DNA of 64,000 nt, from the NCBI RefSeq assembly GCF_019430945.1, contig NZ_JAHYCB010000005.1:186001-250000 (forward strand). Reading direction: 5' to 3'. Source of the DNA: Neorhizobium populisoli. GTDB taxonomy: Bacteria > Pseudomonadota > Alphaproteobacteria > Rhizobiales > Rhizobiaceae. The position numbers and the translations under genes were made by a program. Positions 17,525-26,434 of this stretch are shown in pieces. The first letter of the stretch is position 1; each line of letters starts with the position of its first letter. The notes under the pieces were generated by a model, which saw only the letters and a list, made by a program, of their open reading frames with translations, did no database searches and was not told the DNA's origin.

Positions 17525-20500
17525 GTGAACAAGATGACGCAGGACTTCCTGTCCGGCAGCACGAAGCTGCGCGGCCCAACAGTCGCTGAAGCTGTTTTCG
17601 AATTTCTGCGCCAGAAAGGCATCGACCGCATCTTCGGCAACCCCGGCTCGACCGAACTGCCGATGTTCATGAACATCCCGGAAGACTTTTCCTATGTTCT
17701 CGGTCTGCAGGAATCGATCGTCGTCGCCATGGCGGATGCCTATGCGCAGGTGAGCCGCGGCCCGGCTTTTGTCAATCTGCATTCGGCCGCCGGCCTTGGC
17801 CACGCTCTCGGCAACATCTACACCGCCTATCGCAACCGCGCGCCACTGATCATCACCACAGGCCAGCAGTCCCGCGAACTCCTGCCGCACGATCCGTTCC
17901 TGTTCGCCGAAAACCCGACGGAGTTCCCAAAGCCTTACGTAAAATGGGCCTGTGAACCAGCTCGCGCCGAAGACGTGCCGGCGGCGATTGCCCGCGCCTA
18001 TCATATGGCGATGCAGGCGCCACGTTGCCCGGTCATGGTTTCGGTGCCGCTCAGCGACTGGCAGGCGCAAGCGCGTCCGATCGCCATCCGCGATGTGGAA
18101 ACGGTCATCAGTGCGCCGGCTTTCGCGCTCGACGAACTGGCTGGCAGGCTGAACGCAGCGAAAGAACCCGTCCTTGTCGTTGGCCCCGGCGTCGACCTCG
18201 ACAACGCCTGGGATGCGACGGTTCGACTTGCAGAGAAACTGCAGGCAAAGGTCTGGGCCAGCCCGCTCTCGTCGCGTTGCAGTTTCCCGGAGCGGCATCC
18301 GCTCTTCACCGGATTCCTGCCAGCCTTTCAGCCGAAGCTGACCCAATGCCTTGGCAACACGGATCTCGTGCTGGTTCTCGGCGCGCCAGCCTTCAACTAT
18401 CACTTCGCAGGCTCCGGTCCGGATATCCCGGATGGCGCCCAACTCTGGCTGATCACCGACGATCCGGCCCATGCCGCCGGCGCGATCACCGGCAATGCGA
18501 TGATCTCCAACCTGCGTGTTGCCGCCGAAGGCCTCGTGGAGCGCCTGCATTCGCGGACACAAAGTGCCGGCAACCCTGCCCGCACCATACCGCACATCAA
18601 AACCCCGAAGGGCATTACCCAGCCCTTCTTCTATCAGACACTCGCCGAAGTCCGCTCGCCGGACAGCATCGTCTTCGAGGAAGCGCCGGGCGGGCGTGAC
18701 GCACTGCATGACTTCTTCCCCATCGAACGACCAGGCGGCTTTTTCGCCACGGCCAGCGGCGGCCTCGGTTACGCCCTGCCCGGCTCGGTGGGTGCTGCGC
18801 TAACCAAGCCGGATCAGCCCGTGATCGCCGTGATCGGCGACGGATCGAGCCTCTATTCCATCCAGTCGATCTGGTCTGCAGTGGAATATGACGCAAACCT
18901 GCTGATCGTGATCCTCAACAACGGCGGCTACAAGGTCCTGAAGGCCATCGCCGAGCGCGCCGGCTCCGGCCGCATCGACGGCGTCGATATCGGACACATG
19001 GATTTTGTGCGTATCGCAGAAGCCCAGGGCTGCAAGGCCGTGCGCTGCGAAAAGGGAGAAGAACTGGCATCCTGCCTGCGTTACCTTCTGAGCATGAAGG
19101 GGCCGCGTCTTTTGGAAATCATTCTGTCAGAGGAGGAGACTGATATGAACGTTGCCGTCAGAAACGATAAAATAGTCAAGGCGCCTGAGAAATTCTTCAT
19201 CAATGGCGAATGGGTCGCCCCGACCGGCACCAACAAGCTCGACGTCATTTCGCCGGTGACAGAGGAACTGTTGTTCAGCTATCCGGAAGCGAACAATGGC
19301 GATATCGACAAGGCCGTCGCTGCCGCCCGCGAAGCCTTCGACAACGGTCCCTGGCCACGCATGACCTTCAAGGAACGCGCCGGCTATCTGCGCAAGGTCG
19401 CCGACCTCTTGACCGCCCGGCTGGACGAGATCGCCAATGCCTGGACAACCCAGGTCGGCGCACCGATCGGCCTCACCAAGAAGCTGGTCGGCCAGAATCC
19501 AGGCCTCTACAATTTCTATGCCGACATGATCGAAAACGACGATTTCGTCAGCCACCGCAAACGCTCCGATGGCGGCGAAGTCCGTGTCGTGCGCGAGCCG
19601 GTCGGCGTCTGCGCTGCGATCACGCCGTGGAACGCGCCGATGGTTCTTCTGAACTACAAGATCTCGGCCGCACTCGCCGCCGGGTGCACGGTCGTCTCAA
19701 AGCCTTCACCGGAAACCCCGCTGGACGCCTATCTGCTCGCCGAATGCATTGAGCAGGCCGGCATTCCAAAGGGCGTCTTCAACCTCGTACCGGCCGGTCG
19801 CGAAGGTGGTGATTATCTTGTCCGCCACAAGGGTATCGACAAGGTATCGTTCACCGGCTCGACCGTCGCCGGCCGCACCATCGCCGCCGCCTGCGCCGAA
19901 AAGCTCACCCGCGTCAGCCTCGAGCTCGGCGGCAAGTCGGCAGCCGTGTTGCTCGACGATGCCGATTTCAGCAAGGCGATGATGCCGCTGCTGATCTATT
20001 CCATGCCGATCACCGGTCAGGTCTGCTTCTCGCTGACCCGCATTCTCGTGCCGGAATCCCGTAAGCAGGAATTCACCGACATGTTCGTCGGCGCGGTGAA
20101 GAACATCAAGGTCGGCGATCCGGCTGATCCCACCACCCAGATGGGTCCGCTCACCATGGCCCGCCAGCTTGCCCGCGTCGAAGGCTATATCGCCGCCGGC
20201 CGCGAAGGCGGCGCGACGGTTGCCTGCGGCGGCGGTCGCCCGGCCGGCCTCGACAAGGGTTATTTCATCGAGCCGACCGTCTTCACCGGCGTGACGATGG
20301 ACATGAAGATCGCCCAGGAGGAAATCTTCGGCCCGGTCGTGTCGATCATCAGCTACAAGGATGAGGACGAAGCGGCACGCATCGCCAACGACACGATGTA
20401 CGGCCTTTCCGGCGCCGTCTTCACCGCAAATCCGGAACGCGGTTATGCCTTCGCCCGCCGCATGCGCACCGGCAGCGTCACCGTGAACGGCATGATTGTC

Positions 20501-20608
20501 GACATCCAACACCCGTTCGGCGGTTTCAAGCAGTCCGGCATTGGCCGCGAAGGCGGGCCTGAGGGGTTGGAGAACTATTTCGAGACGAAGACGATCCATA
20601 TGGCGTGA
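17525..20608 (+). CDS. Benzoylformate decarboxylase (ThDP) fused in frame to aldehyde dehydrogenase
   Basis: A continuous 1027-codon frame. Residues 1-540 match ThDP-dependent benzoylformate decarboxylase: FGNPGSTELP with Ser42, Glu63 in LGLQES, His86 in NLHSAAG, the second active-site His in FNYHFAG, and the ThDP motif VIGDGS...NNGG. Residues 541-1027 match an NAD(P)-aldehyde dehydrogenase: ITPWNAP, SKPSPETP, FTGSTVAGR, Glu in LELGGKSA, catalytic Cys in GQVCFSLTR, and EEIFGPVV. The pair would turn an aromatic 2-oxoacid into the aldehyde, then the acid. The junction holds no stop codon. A full Shine-Dalgarno (19131-19136) and ATG (19145) remain inside it, so the dehydrogenase may also be made separately. 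A sequencing or recent indel origin for the fusion is possible. Confidence 0.88.
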   Translation: MNKMTQDFLSGSTKLRGPTVAEAVFEFLRQKGIDRIFGNPGSTELPMFMNIPEDFSYVLGLQESIVVAMADAYAQVSRGPAFVNLHSAAGLGHALGNIYTAYRNRAPLIITTGQQSRELLPHDPFLFAENPTEFPKPYVKWACEPARAEDVPAAIARAYHMAMQAPRCPVMVSVPLSDWQAQARPIAIRDVETVISAPAFALDELAGRLNAAKEPVLVVGPGVDLDNAWDATVRLAEKLQAKVWASPLSSRCSFPERHPLFTGFLPAFQPKLTQCLGNTDLVLVLGAPAFNYHFAGSGPDIPDGAQLWLITDDPAHAAGAITGNAMISNLRVAAEGLVERLHSRTQSAGNPARTIPHIKTPKGITQPFFYQTLAEVRSPDSIVFEEAPGGRDALHDFFPIERPGGFFATASGGLGYALPGSVGAALTKPDQPVIAVIGDGSSLYSIQSIWSAVEYDANLLIVILNNGGYKVLKAIAERAGSGRIDGVDIGHMDFVRIAEAQGCKAVRCEKGEELASCLRYLLSMKGPRLLEIILSEEETDMNVAVRNDKIVKAPEKFFINGEWVAPTGTNKLDVISPVTEELLFSYPEANNGDIDKAVAAAREAFDNGPWPRMTFKERAGYLRKVADLLTARLDEIANAWTTQVGAPIGLTKKLVGQNPGLYNFYADMIENDDFVSHRKRSDGGEVRVVREPVGVCAAITPWNAPMVLLNYKISAALAAGCTVVSKPSPETPLDAYLLAECIEQAGIPKGVFNLVPAGREGGDYLVRHKGIDKVSFTGSTVAGRTIAAACAEKLTRVSLELGGKSAAVLLDDADFSKAMMPLLIYSMPITGQVCFSLTRILVPESRKQEFTDMFVGAVKNIKVGDPADPTTQMGPLTMARQLARVEGYIAAGREGGATVACGGGRPAGLDKGYFIEPTVFTGVTMDMKIAQEEIFGPVVSIISYKDEDEAARIANDTMYGLSGAVFTANPERGYAFARRMRTGSVTVNGMIVDIQHPFGGFKQSGIGREGGPEGLENYFETKTIHMA
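19131..19147 (+). promoter_or_regulatory. Internal Shine-Dalgarno and ATG for the aldehyde dehydrogenase half
   Basis: AGGAGG at 19131-19136 is eight bases before an in-frame ATG at 19145, exactly where stand-alone aldehyde dehydrogenases begin. It looks like the intact translation start of a formerly separate gene, and would yield a 487-residue protein. Confidence 0.6.
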
Positions 20609-20671
20609 TGACTTGAGCCAGCTCTTAGTCATTTAAACGCGATCTTCAGCTCAGAGCCGATGTCGAAGGCA

Positions 20672-20810
20672 GCCCCTCACCCTAACCCTCTCCCCGTAAT
20701 GACGGGGAGAGGGAACGTGCCCTACGCGACGGCAAGATTTGAGGAAACGGTGCAACTCGCTTCCTTCTCCCTGGGGGCGGGGAGAAGGTGCCGGCAGGCG
20801 GATGAGGGGC
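20672..20810 (+). repeat. RIME-like intergenic palindromic repeat, copy 1
   Basis: Starts CCCCTCACCCTAACCCTCTCC and ends GGCGGATGAGGGGC. It contains two hairpin blocks (CTCTCCCCG...CGGGGAGAG and CTTCTCCC...GGGAGAAGG). The same element occurs reversed at 55979-56117. It matches the general form of the Rhizobium-specific intergenic mosaic elements (RIME). It fills most of the 298-base gap between two convergent genes. Confidence 0.75.
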
Positions 20811-20843
20811 ACATACTGTCGGAAAATCACACCATCAAACTAA

Positions 20844-20877
20844 AAGGCCACCGGATGGAACCCCATCCGGTGGCCTT
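20844..20877 (-). terminator. Bidirectional-looking hairpin terminator
   Basis: A perfect 15-bp stem (AAGGCCACCGGATGG/CCATCCGGTGGCCTT) with a 4-base loop. It lies between the convergent decarboxylase-dehydrogenase and DUF3237 genes; the minus-strand transcript ends in TTTTAG. Confidence 0.8.
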
Positions 20878-20906
20878 CCCCTCTCCGTGCTCAGGTGGAT
20901 CGTTTT

Positions 20907-21374
20907 TCAGAGCACTTCGAAAATGTTGATCCGTACCGCATTTGCCATCCGCTCGCCCGTGCCGATGAACATGGTGCGATTGAGCCAGCTATAACGCGGA
21001 TCCCCCGTCTGGAACCTCGGATTGGTTCGCATGTAATAGAGCGCCGGGTCAACCGTTTCGCCTGCCGCGAGCTGTGCAAGAACCTCCGGCGGACCATGGC
21101 GAAGACCAAAATTACGGATGTCGATCGTCACCCCGTCATGGGTCTCGATCAGGTAGCGCGTATCGAGCTCCGCATAGCCTTCATCATAGATGTTCTGCCA
21201 ATCCGCGCCGAAATTGATGATCCGGCCGGACAGCCGTTCACCCTCGACGGTGCCTCCGATGATCGGGACGATCCGCCAGCGGCCGCCGGGGCCGCCTCCC
21301 TTTTCGATCGGTGCGCCGAGTTCGGCGCGGATTTCGCAGAGCGGCCTCAGGCCGGGAGCTGGAACTTGAGTCAT
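20907..21374 (-). CDS. DUF3237 family protein
   Basis: 155 residues, one small beta-barrel-like domain. DUF3237 hallmarks are the GRRxxxPIxGGTxxG-like stretch GRWRIVPIIGGTVEGERLSG, the GADW motif in NFGADWQNIYDEG, and the terminal segment NRTMFIGTGER. Function unknown; the family often sits beside aromatic or lactone catabolism genes. It is last in the TRAP transporter operon, 25 bases after the large-permease stop, so it probably handles the imported compound or a product of it. Confidence 0.82.
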   Translation of the reverse strand: MTQVPAPGLRPLCEIRAELGAPIEKGGGPGGRWRIVPIIGGTVEGERLSGRIINFGADWQNIYDEGYAELDTRYLIETHDGVTIDIRNFGLRHGPPEVLAQLAAGETVDPALYYMRTNPRFQTGDPRYSWLNRTMFIGTGERMANAVRINIFEVL

Positions 21375-21399
21375 GAAAGACCTTCCTATCGCATCGTCC

Positions 21400-22695
21400 C
21401 TATCTCATCGTCAGGGGCAGCCACAGCGTGATCGCCGGGAAGATCACCAGCAGGATCAACCGGATGATATCTGTCAGGATGAACGGCATGACCCCGCCAT
21501 AGATCGTCGTGATCTTCACGTCCTTGGCGATCGAGTTGATGACGAAGACATTGATGCCGACCGGCGGCGTAATCATGCCGAGCTGGCAAGACACGACCAG
21601 AATGATGCCGAACCAGACCGGATCGAAACCGAGATGCGCGATGACCGGGAAAACGATCGGCACGAGCAGGATCATCATCGCCATCTCGTCCATCAGCGCG
21701 CCGGCGATGAAGAAGATCACGAGGATCAGCGCCAGCGTCCCGTGCGGCCCAAAATCCATTGCGACGAGAAACGCCGTCAGCTTCTGCGGCGACTGGGTGA
21801 TCGCCAGGAAATACCCGAACAGGATCGCCCCAATTAGCACGCTGAACAGCGAGACGGACGTGCGCAGCGACCCCACCAGGCTTGCCATGATCGACTTGAA
21901 ATTCAGCCGCCCGCGCAGCACGCCGATCACCATGGTCAGAAACGCTCCGACCGCCGCGGCCTCTGTTGCGGTGGCAACGCCCATGTAAATGACGCCGATC
22001 ACCGCCACGAACAGCAGCATCACCGCCCAGACGCCGCGCAACGACGCGAACGCCTCCCGAAGATCGAACTTTTCGCCGGGTGGCAGCCGCTTGCCATGGG
22101 CGATCAGCACGGTGCCCATATACATGAAGGTGGCCATGATGCCCGGAATGATGCCGGCCATCAGCAATTGCCCGACATCGGTCTCGGTGAGAAACGCATA
22201 GACCACCATCATCACCGAAGGCGGGATGAGGATGCCAAGCGTGCCACCGGCGGCAATCGCACCGGTCGAGGTGGCATCCGCATATCCCGCCTTGCGCATT
22301 TCCGGCAGGGCGATGCGGGTCATCGTCGCGGCGGTGGCAATCGAACTGCCGCAGATCGCCGCAAACCCGGCACAGGCCGCGATCGTCGAAAGCGCCAGTC
22401 CGCCGCGGAATTGTCCGAGCCAGGCATTTCCCGTCCGGAAAAGCTCGCGCGACATGCCGGAATTGGTGGCGAACGCGCCCATCAGGATGAAGAACGGCAC
22501 CAGCGTCAGGTTGAAATCGGTGATAACGCGGATCGGCGATGTTGTCAGCAAATTGAGCGCCGGGTTGATCCCGCGCATCATCGCAAAGCCGAATATGCCG
22601 ACGAGGCCCATGGCCACGCCCAGCGGTACCCGCAGGCCCATCAGCACGAACATGGCGATGAAACCACCGATGGCGACGAGATCGGCTGTCGTCAT
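21400..22695 (-). CDS. dctM: TRAP transporter large permease (DctM)
   Basis: 431 residues from ATG 22695, whose start overlaps the dctQ stop (ATGA). About 12 hydrophobic segments. DctM signature blocks are MGLRVPLGVAMGLVG, AAICGSSIATAATM, GTLGILIPPSVMMVVYAFLT and IVFPVIAHLGFDPVWFGI. It carries out sodium- or proton-coupled uptake of the ligand delivered by DctP. An arginine-rich extension of the frame upstream of 22695 was excluded. Confidence 0.92.
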   Translation of the reverse strand: MTTADLVAIGGFIAMFVLMGLRVPLGVAMGLVGIFGFAMMRGINPALNLLTTSPIRVITDFNLTLVPFFILMGAFATNSGMSRELFRTGNAWLGQFRGGLALSTIAACAGFAAICGSSIATAATMTRIALPEMRKAGYADATSTGAIAAGGTLGILIPPSVMMVVYAFLTETDVGQLLMAGIIPGIMATFMYMGTVLIAHGKRLPPGEKFDLREAFASLRGVWAVMLLFVAVIGVIYMGVATATEAAAVGAFLTMVIGVLRGRLNFKSIMASLVGSLRTSVSLFSVLIGAILFGYFLAITQSPQKLTAFLVAMDFGPHGTLALILVIFFIAGALMDEMAMMILLVPIVFPVIAHLGFDPVWFGIILVVSCQLGMITPPVGINVFVINSIAKDVKITTIYGGVMPFILTDIIRLILLVIFPAITLWLPLTMR

Positions 22696-23192
22696 ACGCC
22701 ATGCCCTTCCAGCGGATTGGTTTCTTCCGCCTTGCTGCGCAGGAACGGCACGACGGCCGTCGTCACCACAGCAGAGGCGCAGCCGAGCCAAATCAGGCCG
22801 ATAAAGGGCCAGACGGGAATGCGAAGATCGAACGTCGCTTCATGACTGTTGTAGGCGCTCGCGAGCCTGAAGAACATCTGGTAGGCAAGCATCGCGGTGA
22901 ACGCCAAAAGCGAACCCCAGGCGATGAAATCCAGCACCCGCCGCCCGCGCGGGCCGAGCGGCTCATAGAGCAGGTCGACCGCGATATGCCCGCCGCGATA
23001 TCCGAGCGAGGCGAAACCCCACATCATGCAGGCACCGATCAGGTAGCGCGAGATATCGAAGGAATCCGGGATCGCCCAGGAAAAGGCATAACGGCCGATG
23101 GTGGAGATGACGATCAGGATCGTGCAGAGCCCGAGAAGCAGGCCGGCGATCGTATCGACCATCTCGGTGAAGCGCTCAAGATATCGGTTCAT
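22692..23192 (-). CDS. dctQ: TRAP transporter small permease (DctQ)
   Basis: 166 residues from ATG 23192, with four hydrophobic segments. Typical DctQ features are DTIAGLLLGLCTILIVISTIGRYAF near the N terminus and GGHIAVDLLYEPLGPRGRRVLDF in the central loop. It is the structural partner of DctM. A GC stem-loop separates it from dctP upstream. Confidence 0.9.
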   Translation of the reverse strand: MNRYLERFTEMVDTIAGLLLGLCTILIVISTIGRYAFSWAIPDSFDISRYLIGACMMWGFASLGYRGGHIAVDLLYEPLGPRGRRVLDFIAWGSLLAFTAMLAYQMFFRLASAYNSHEATFDLRIPVWPFIGLIWLGCASAVVTTAVVPFLRSKAEETNPLEGHGV

Positions 23193-23218
23193 GACAATGC
23201 CTCGACTGAGGGACGGAA

Positions 23219-23240
23219 GGCGGGCACCGAAGCGCCCGCC
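23219..23240 (-). terminator. Stem-loop between dctP and dctQ
   Basis: A 7-bp stem GGCGGGC/GCCCGCC with an 8-base loop, just after the dctP stop. No T-run follows on the minus strand, so it is more likely an mRNA-stability or attenuation element than a full terminator. Confidence 0.45.
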
Positions 23241-23255
23241 ATGCACGCTCGCGGC

Positions 23256-24290
23256 CTATTTGACGTCGGAATTGTATTTCTTGAGCAATTCACCAAAGCT
23301 CGCCCAACCGGCCTTGGCATCGATGCCGGCTTTGGTGGCCGCAACCTCCCACTCGCCCTGCAAAGAGCCGGTTGCCTTCTTCCAGAGGGCAACCTCGTCC
23401 GGTGTCGGCTTGTACATGGTGTGGCCACCGGCATCGATCATCTTCTGGCGGCCCGCCGCTTCCGCGTCCGCCCATTTGGTCGCGACCTTTTCCGCCCATT
23501 CCGGCGTGCAATGATCATCCATGACCTTGCGATCAGCCGGCGAAAGCCCGTCGATCTTGTCCTTGTTCATGACCCACGCGAAGGTCGTGACATAGAATGG
23601 CATGTCGAGATGATGTTTCGTGACATCCTGCAGGCCGAATGTGTAGATCGAGTTCCACGGCGACGCGGTCATGTCGGCCGCGCCCTTGGAAATCAGCTCG
23701 CGCATTTCCCCGGCCGGCACCTGAACAGAAGCGGCCCCAAGCGAATTGACGAGCCTCGCCATCGTCGCATGCGCCGGGCGAATATTCTTGCCCTTGAGGT
23801 CAGCGGGCACCTGAAGAGGCCCCTTGGTGCTGTGCAGCGTGCCCGGATCGTGCAGATGCGTCAGGCAGACATAGACGTCTTTCATCTCCTTGGCCGCATA
23901 TTGGCGGTACCATTCCGCAAAGGCGCGCGATCCGCCCTTGGCATTGGAGACGAGAAACGGGATTTCCGCCGCCGCGATGATCGGAAAACGGCCCGGCTGG
24001 TAACCCGGATTGATGAAGGCGATATCGACGATACCGTCGCGCGCCATGTCGTAATGGTCGGGAGCGGCCCCGAGCTGCGAGGCCGGATAAATGGTGACCT
24101 TGATCCGCCCGCCGGAGGCATCGCTGATCGATTTCGCCCACGGTTCCATGCCACCGGGCTGCAGCGCATGTGTTGCCGGCACCCAATGTGAAAGCGTCAG
24201 CTCCACCTGCTGCGCCTGCGCCGCAGCTCCCGATGCCGAAACGCTCAGCACGGTGATACCCGCTGTCGCAAGCAATACCTTGATTTTCAT
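23256..24290 (-). CDS. dctP: TRAP transporter substrate-binding protein (DctP)
   Basis: 344 residues from ATG 24290, preceded by GGGAGGAGAAC. A Sec signal peptide of about 26 residues is cut after GAAAQAQ. DctP features: LTLSHWVPATHALQPGGMEPWAK, GRIKVTIYPASQLG, DIAFINPGYQPGRFP, and the carboxylate-binding region PADLKGKNIRPAHATM whose Arg normally grips the ligand carboxylate. Hence the ligand is most likely an organic acid, possibly aromatic given the neighbours. First gene of the dctPQM-DUF3237 operon. Confidence 0.9.
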   Translation of the reverse strand: MKIKVLLATAGITVLSVSASGAAAQAQQVELTLSHWVPATHALQPGGMEPWAKSISDASGGRIKVTIYPASQLGAAPDHYDMARDGIVDIAFINPGYQPGRFPIIAAAEIPFLVSNAKGGSRAFAEWYRQYAAKEMKDVYVCLTHLHDPGTLHSTKGPLQVPADLKGKNIRPAHATMARLVNSLGAASVQVPAGEMRELISKGAADMTASPWNSIYTFGLQDVTKHHLDMPFYVTTFAWVMNKDKIDGLSPADRKVMDDHCTPEWAEKVATKWADAEAAGRQKMIDAGGHTMYKPTPDEVALWKKATGSLQGEWEVAATKAGIDAKAGWASFGELLKKYNSDVK

Positions 24291-24483
24291 GCTGTTCTCC
24301 TCCCGTTGAAAAGCAGATGCCGACGATATTGGGAACCTGTGGCTCCCGTTGAGCCAACCGGCAAAGACGGCAGTCAGATCGAGTGGCGGCGCGATGCGCC
24401 GGTGATATTCGCTGCGCCATAAAGGCGTGCGCCCGATATCCAGCGATGTCTGAAATGGCTGCCGACGCAAGCCGCGAAAGGAT

Positions 24484-24516
24484 CTGCGAAGACGAGGCCC
24501 GGCCTCGCCTTCGCAG
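24484..24516 (+). repeat. 33-base near-perfect inverted repeat
   Basis: CTGCGAAG-A-CGAGGCC-C-GGCCTCG-C-CTTCGCAG: two arms of 16 bases with one mismatch around a single central base. It is in the leader side of dctP, about 195 bases from its ATG. No T-run follows in either direction. It could be an attenuator, a protein-binding palindrome or a mobile-element footprint. Confidence 0.6.
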
Positions 24517-24567
24517 CCGAAACCGGATGTGACGGCCTAACAGCCGCCTCAACTGTACTGGACAGTC

Positions 24568-24577
24568 GTGTATACAT
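24568..24577 (+). promoter_or_regulatory. RTGYAYACAT motif, site 1 (dctP side)
   Basis: GTGTATACAT with a TGTATACA palindromic core, about 280 bases upstream of the dctP ATG. Similar cores are common operators of GntR/FCD regulators. It is one of four matching sites in this region. Confidence 0.45.
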
Positions 24578-24779
24578 CGATTTCCTCCCATGCCCGTTCT
24601 CCCAGGACGACAACCCCTCCCAAGGTTGCAATCCACACGGACACTGGAATTTCAGCACATCAAGGCGCGAACGACAAGTTGCGTTTTCATTAAACGGCAT
24701 AAAAAATCAGGCAACCTGAGATTTTTCGCCGGAGGCCTTCACCAGAGTTGCAAACCGTCTAAGATGATTCCGGCGCTCC

Positions 24780-24789
24780 GTGCATACAT
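24780..24789 (+). promoter_or_regulatory. RTGYAYACAT motif, site 2 (dehydrogenase side)
   Basis: GTGCATACAT, 160 bases upstream of the FAD-linked dehydrogenase start and downstream of a possible plus-strand promoter. It fits the same degenerate motif as the other three sites. Confidence 0.45.
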
Positions 24790-24949
24790 GATAGCGGAAC
24801 GCCGGAGATCCTTGTGGAGGCTTAGGATCTCGGGAGGTCATAACGGAAGACGCGTGCGCTCAAGAAACTCAGCCTGCTGAAAACGGCCGGGGGGGCGCTT
24901 CGCTGCAAACGACTTCGCCACGAACAGACTGTGCAATGGGAGGAATGGC

Positions 24950-26341
24950 ATGGATATCGCGACACCGGTCAGCAAGGTCATCACGGAACTCAAGTCGCTG
25001 CTCGGCGACCGTCTGGCGACCTCGAACTCCGTTCGCGAACACCACAGCCACGATACGTCGCGGCTTGCCCCTCACCTGCCCGATGCCGTCGCCTTCCCGC
25101 GCACGGAGGAAGAGGTTGCGGCGATCGTCTCCGCCTGCGCCGCGCATGGCGTGCCGGTCGTGCCTTTCGGTGCCGGCTCCTCGATGGAAGGGCACACGAT
25201 CCCGATCCGTGGCGGCATCACGCTTGATACGCGTGAGATGAACCGCATCGTCGAAATCCGCCCCGAGGATTTGCTCGCGGTGGTTCAGCCCGGCGTCACG
25301 CGCAAGCAACTCAATGTCGAACTGCGAGAAACCGGCCTGATGTTCTCGGTCGATCCCGGCGCCGACGCATCAATAGGCGGCATGGCTTCGACCCGCGGCA
25401 GCGGCACGACATCAGTGCGCTACGGCACGATGCGCGAAAACGTGCTGGCGCTCCGGGTGGTGACGCCCGACGGCACGGCCATCCAGACCGGCTCCCGCGC
25501 CCGCAAATCCTCGACCGGCTACGACCTCACGCATCTCTTCGTCGGCTCCGAAGGCACACTCGGCGTCATCACCGAATTGACGGTGCGCCTGCATCCCATC
25601 CCGGAAGCGGTCTCCGTCGCCTTCTGCCCCTTCCCGACCGTGGCACAGGCCGTGGAAGCGGTGATCGCCTGCGTGCAATACGGCATCCCCGTCGCCCGAG
25701 TCGAATTCCTCGACGAGGTGGCTATCGCCAGCGTCAACAACTATTCCAAGCTCGACATGCCCGTCGCGCCGACACTTCTGTTCGAATTCCACGGCACGAG
25801 CGCATGGGTGGAAGAGCAGGCGAAGCTGGCGGAAGACATCTGCACGGCGCACGACGCCATTTCCTACCGCTGGACCGCCGATACCGATGAGCGCAACAAG
25901 CTCTGGCAGGCCCGCCATGATCTCTTCTGGGCCACCAAGGCGATCATTCCGGGCTACGATCTCTATACCGGCGATATCTGCGTGCCGATATCCCGCCTCG
26001 CCGAAAGCATCACCGCCGCCCGCGCCGATATCGACGCCTCATCCCTCAAAGGCCAGATCATCGGCCATGTCGGCGACGGCAATTTCCACACCGCCTACCT
26101 GATCGATCCGAACAATCCGGTGCATCTGAAGGAAGCAGAAGAGATGGCCGACCGGCTGGTGGAACGGGCTCTGAAAGTGGGCGGCACAGCGAGCGGCGAG
26201 CATGGGATCGGCATGGCCAAGCTGAAATTCATGCGCAAGGAGCATGGCAAGGCGGTGGATGTGATGGAGAAGATCAAGGCGGCGCTGGATCCCAAGGGGA
26301 TCATGAACCCGGGGAAGATGGGTTCGGAATGGTCGGCGTAA
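24950..26341 (+). CDS. FAD-linked 2-hydroxyacid dehydrogenase (GlcD/D-lactate dehydrogenase family)
   Basis: 463 residues of the VAO superfamily. The FAD-binding PCMH domain has VPFGAGSSMEGHTIPIRGGITLD (about 67-90), VQPGVTRKQLN, the GADASIGGMASTRGSG loop and the GSEGTLGVITELTVRLHP motif. The C-terminal cap has the metal-binding His motifs GHVGDGNFH and GEHGIGMAKL. Family members oxidise D-lactate, glycolate, D-2-hydroxyglutarate or D-mandelate-type acids to 2-oxoacids and pass electrons to the respiratory chain. It is divergent from a TRAP carboxylate importer and near a benzoylformate decarboxylase, so an aromatic D-2-hydroxyacid is a plausible substrate. Confidence 0.88.
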   Translation: MDIATPVSKVITELKSLLGDRLATSNSVREHHSHDTSRLAPHLPDAVAFPRTEEEVAAIVSACAAHGVPVVPFGAGSSMEGHTIPIRGGITLDTREMNRIVEIRPEDLLAVVQPGVTRKQLNVELRETGLMFSVDPGADASIGGMASTRGSGTTSVRYGTMRENVLALRVVTPDGTAIQTGSRARKSSTGYDLTHLFVGSEGTLGVITELTVRLHPIPEAVSVAFCPFPTVAQAVEAVIACVQYGIPVARVEFLDEVAIASVNNYSKLDMPVAPTLLFEFHGTSAWVEEQAKLAEDICTAHDAISYRWTADTDERNKLWQARHDLFWATKAIIPGYDLYTGDICVPISRLAESITAARADIDASSLKGQIIGHVGDGNFHTAYLIDPNNPVHLKEAEEMADRLVERALKVGGTASGEHGIGMAKLKFMRKEHGKAVDVMEKIKAALDPKGIMNPGKMGSEWSA

Positions 26342-26434
26342 GCTGTAGAACGATCCAGCGAGTGGAACAAGTGTCATGCAGTTCACGGGCACTGAAATAT
26401 GGGCGTTCGCGTCTGTAAATATTCGTTGGATGGA

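Larger units (their letters stand above)
24291..24949 (+). other. 659-base divergent intergenic region between dctP and the FAD-linked dehydrogenase
   Basis: No convincing gene is seen here. The region holds two copies of a 10-bp motif (24568-24577 and 24780-24789), a 33-base near-perfect hairpin (24484-24516), and an AT-rich patch near 24680-24725 with possible plus-strand promoter elements (TTGCGT and CATAAAAAAT). The stretch 24820-24945 probably forms the leader of the dehydrogenase mRNA, ending in a GGGAGGAATGGC Shine-Dalgarno. Confidence 0.6.

Noticed and set aside
20672..20810. The palindromic block as a CRISPR array
   Set aside because: There are no regularly spaced direct repeats or spacers; it is a mosaic of two hairpins repeated once elsewhere in inverse orientation.
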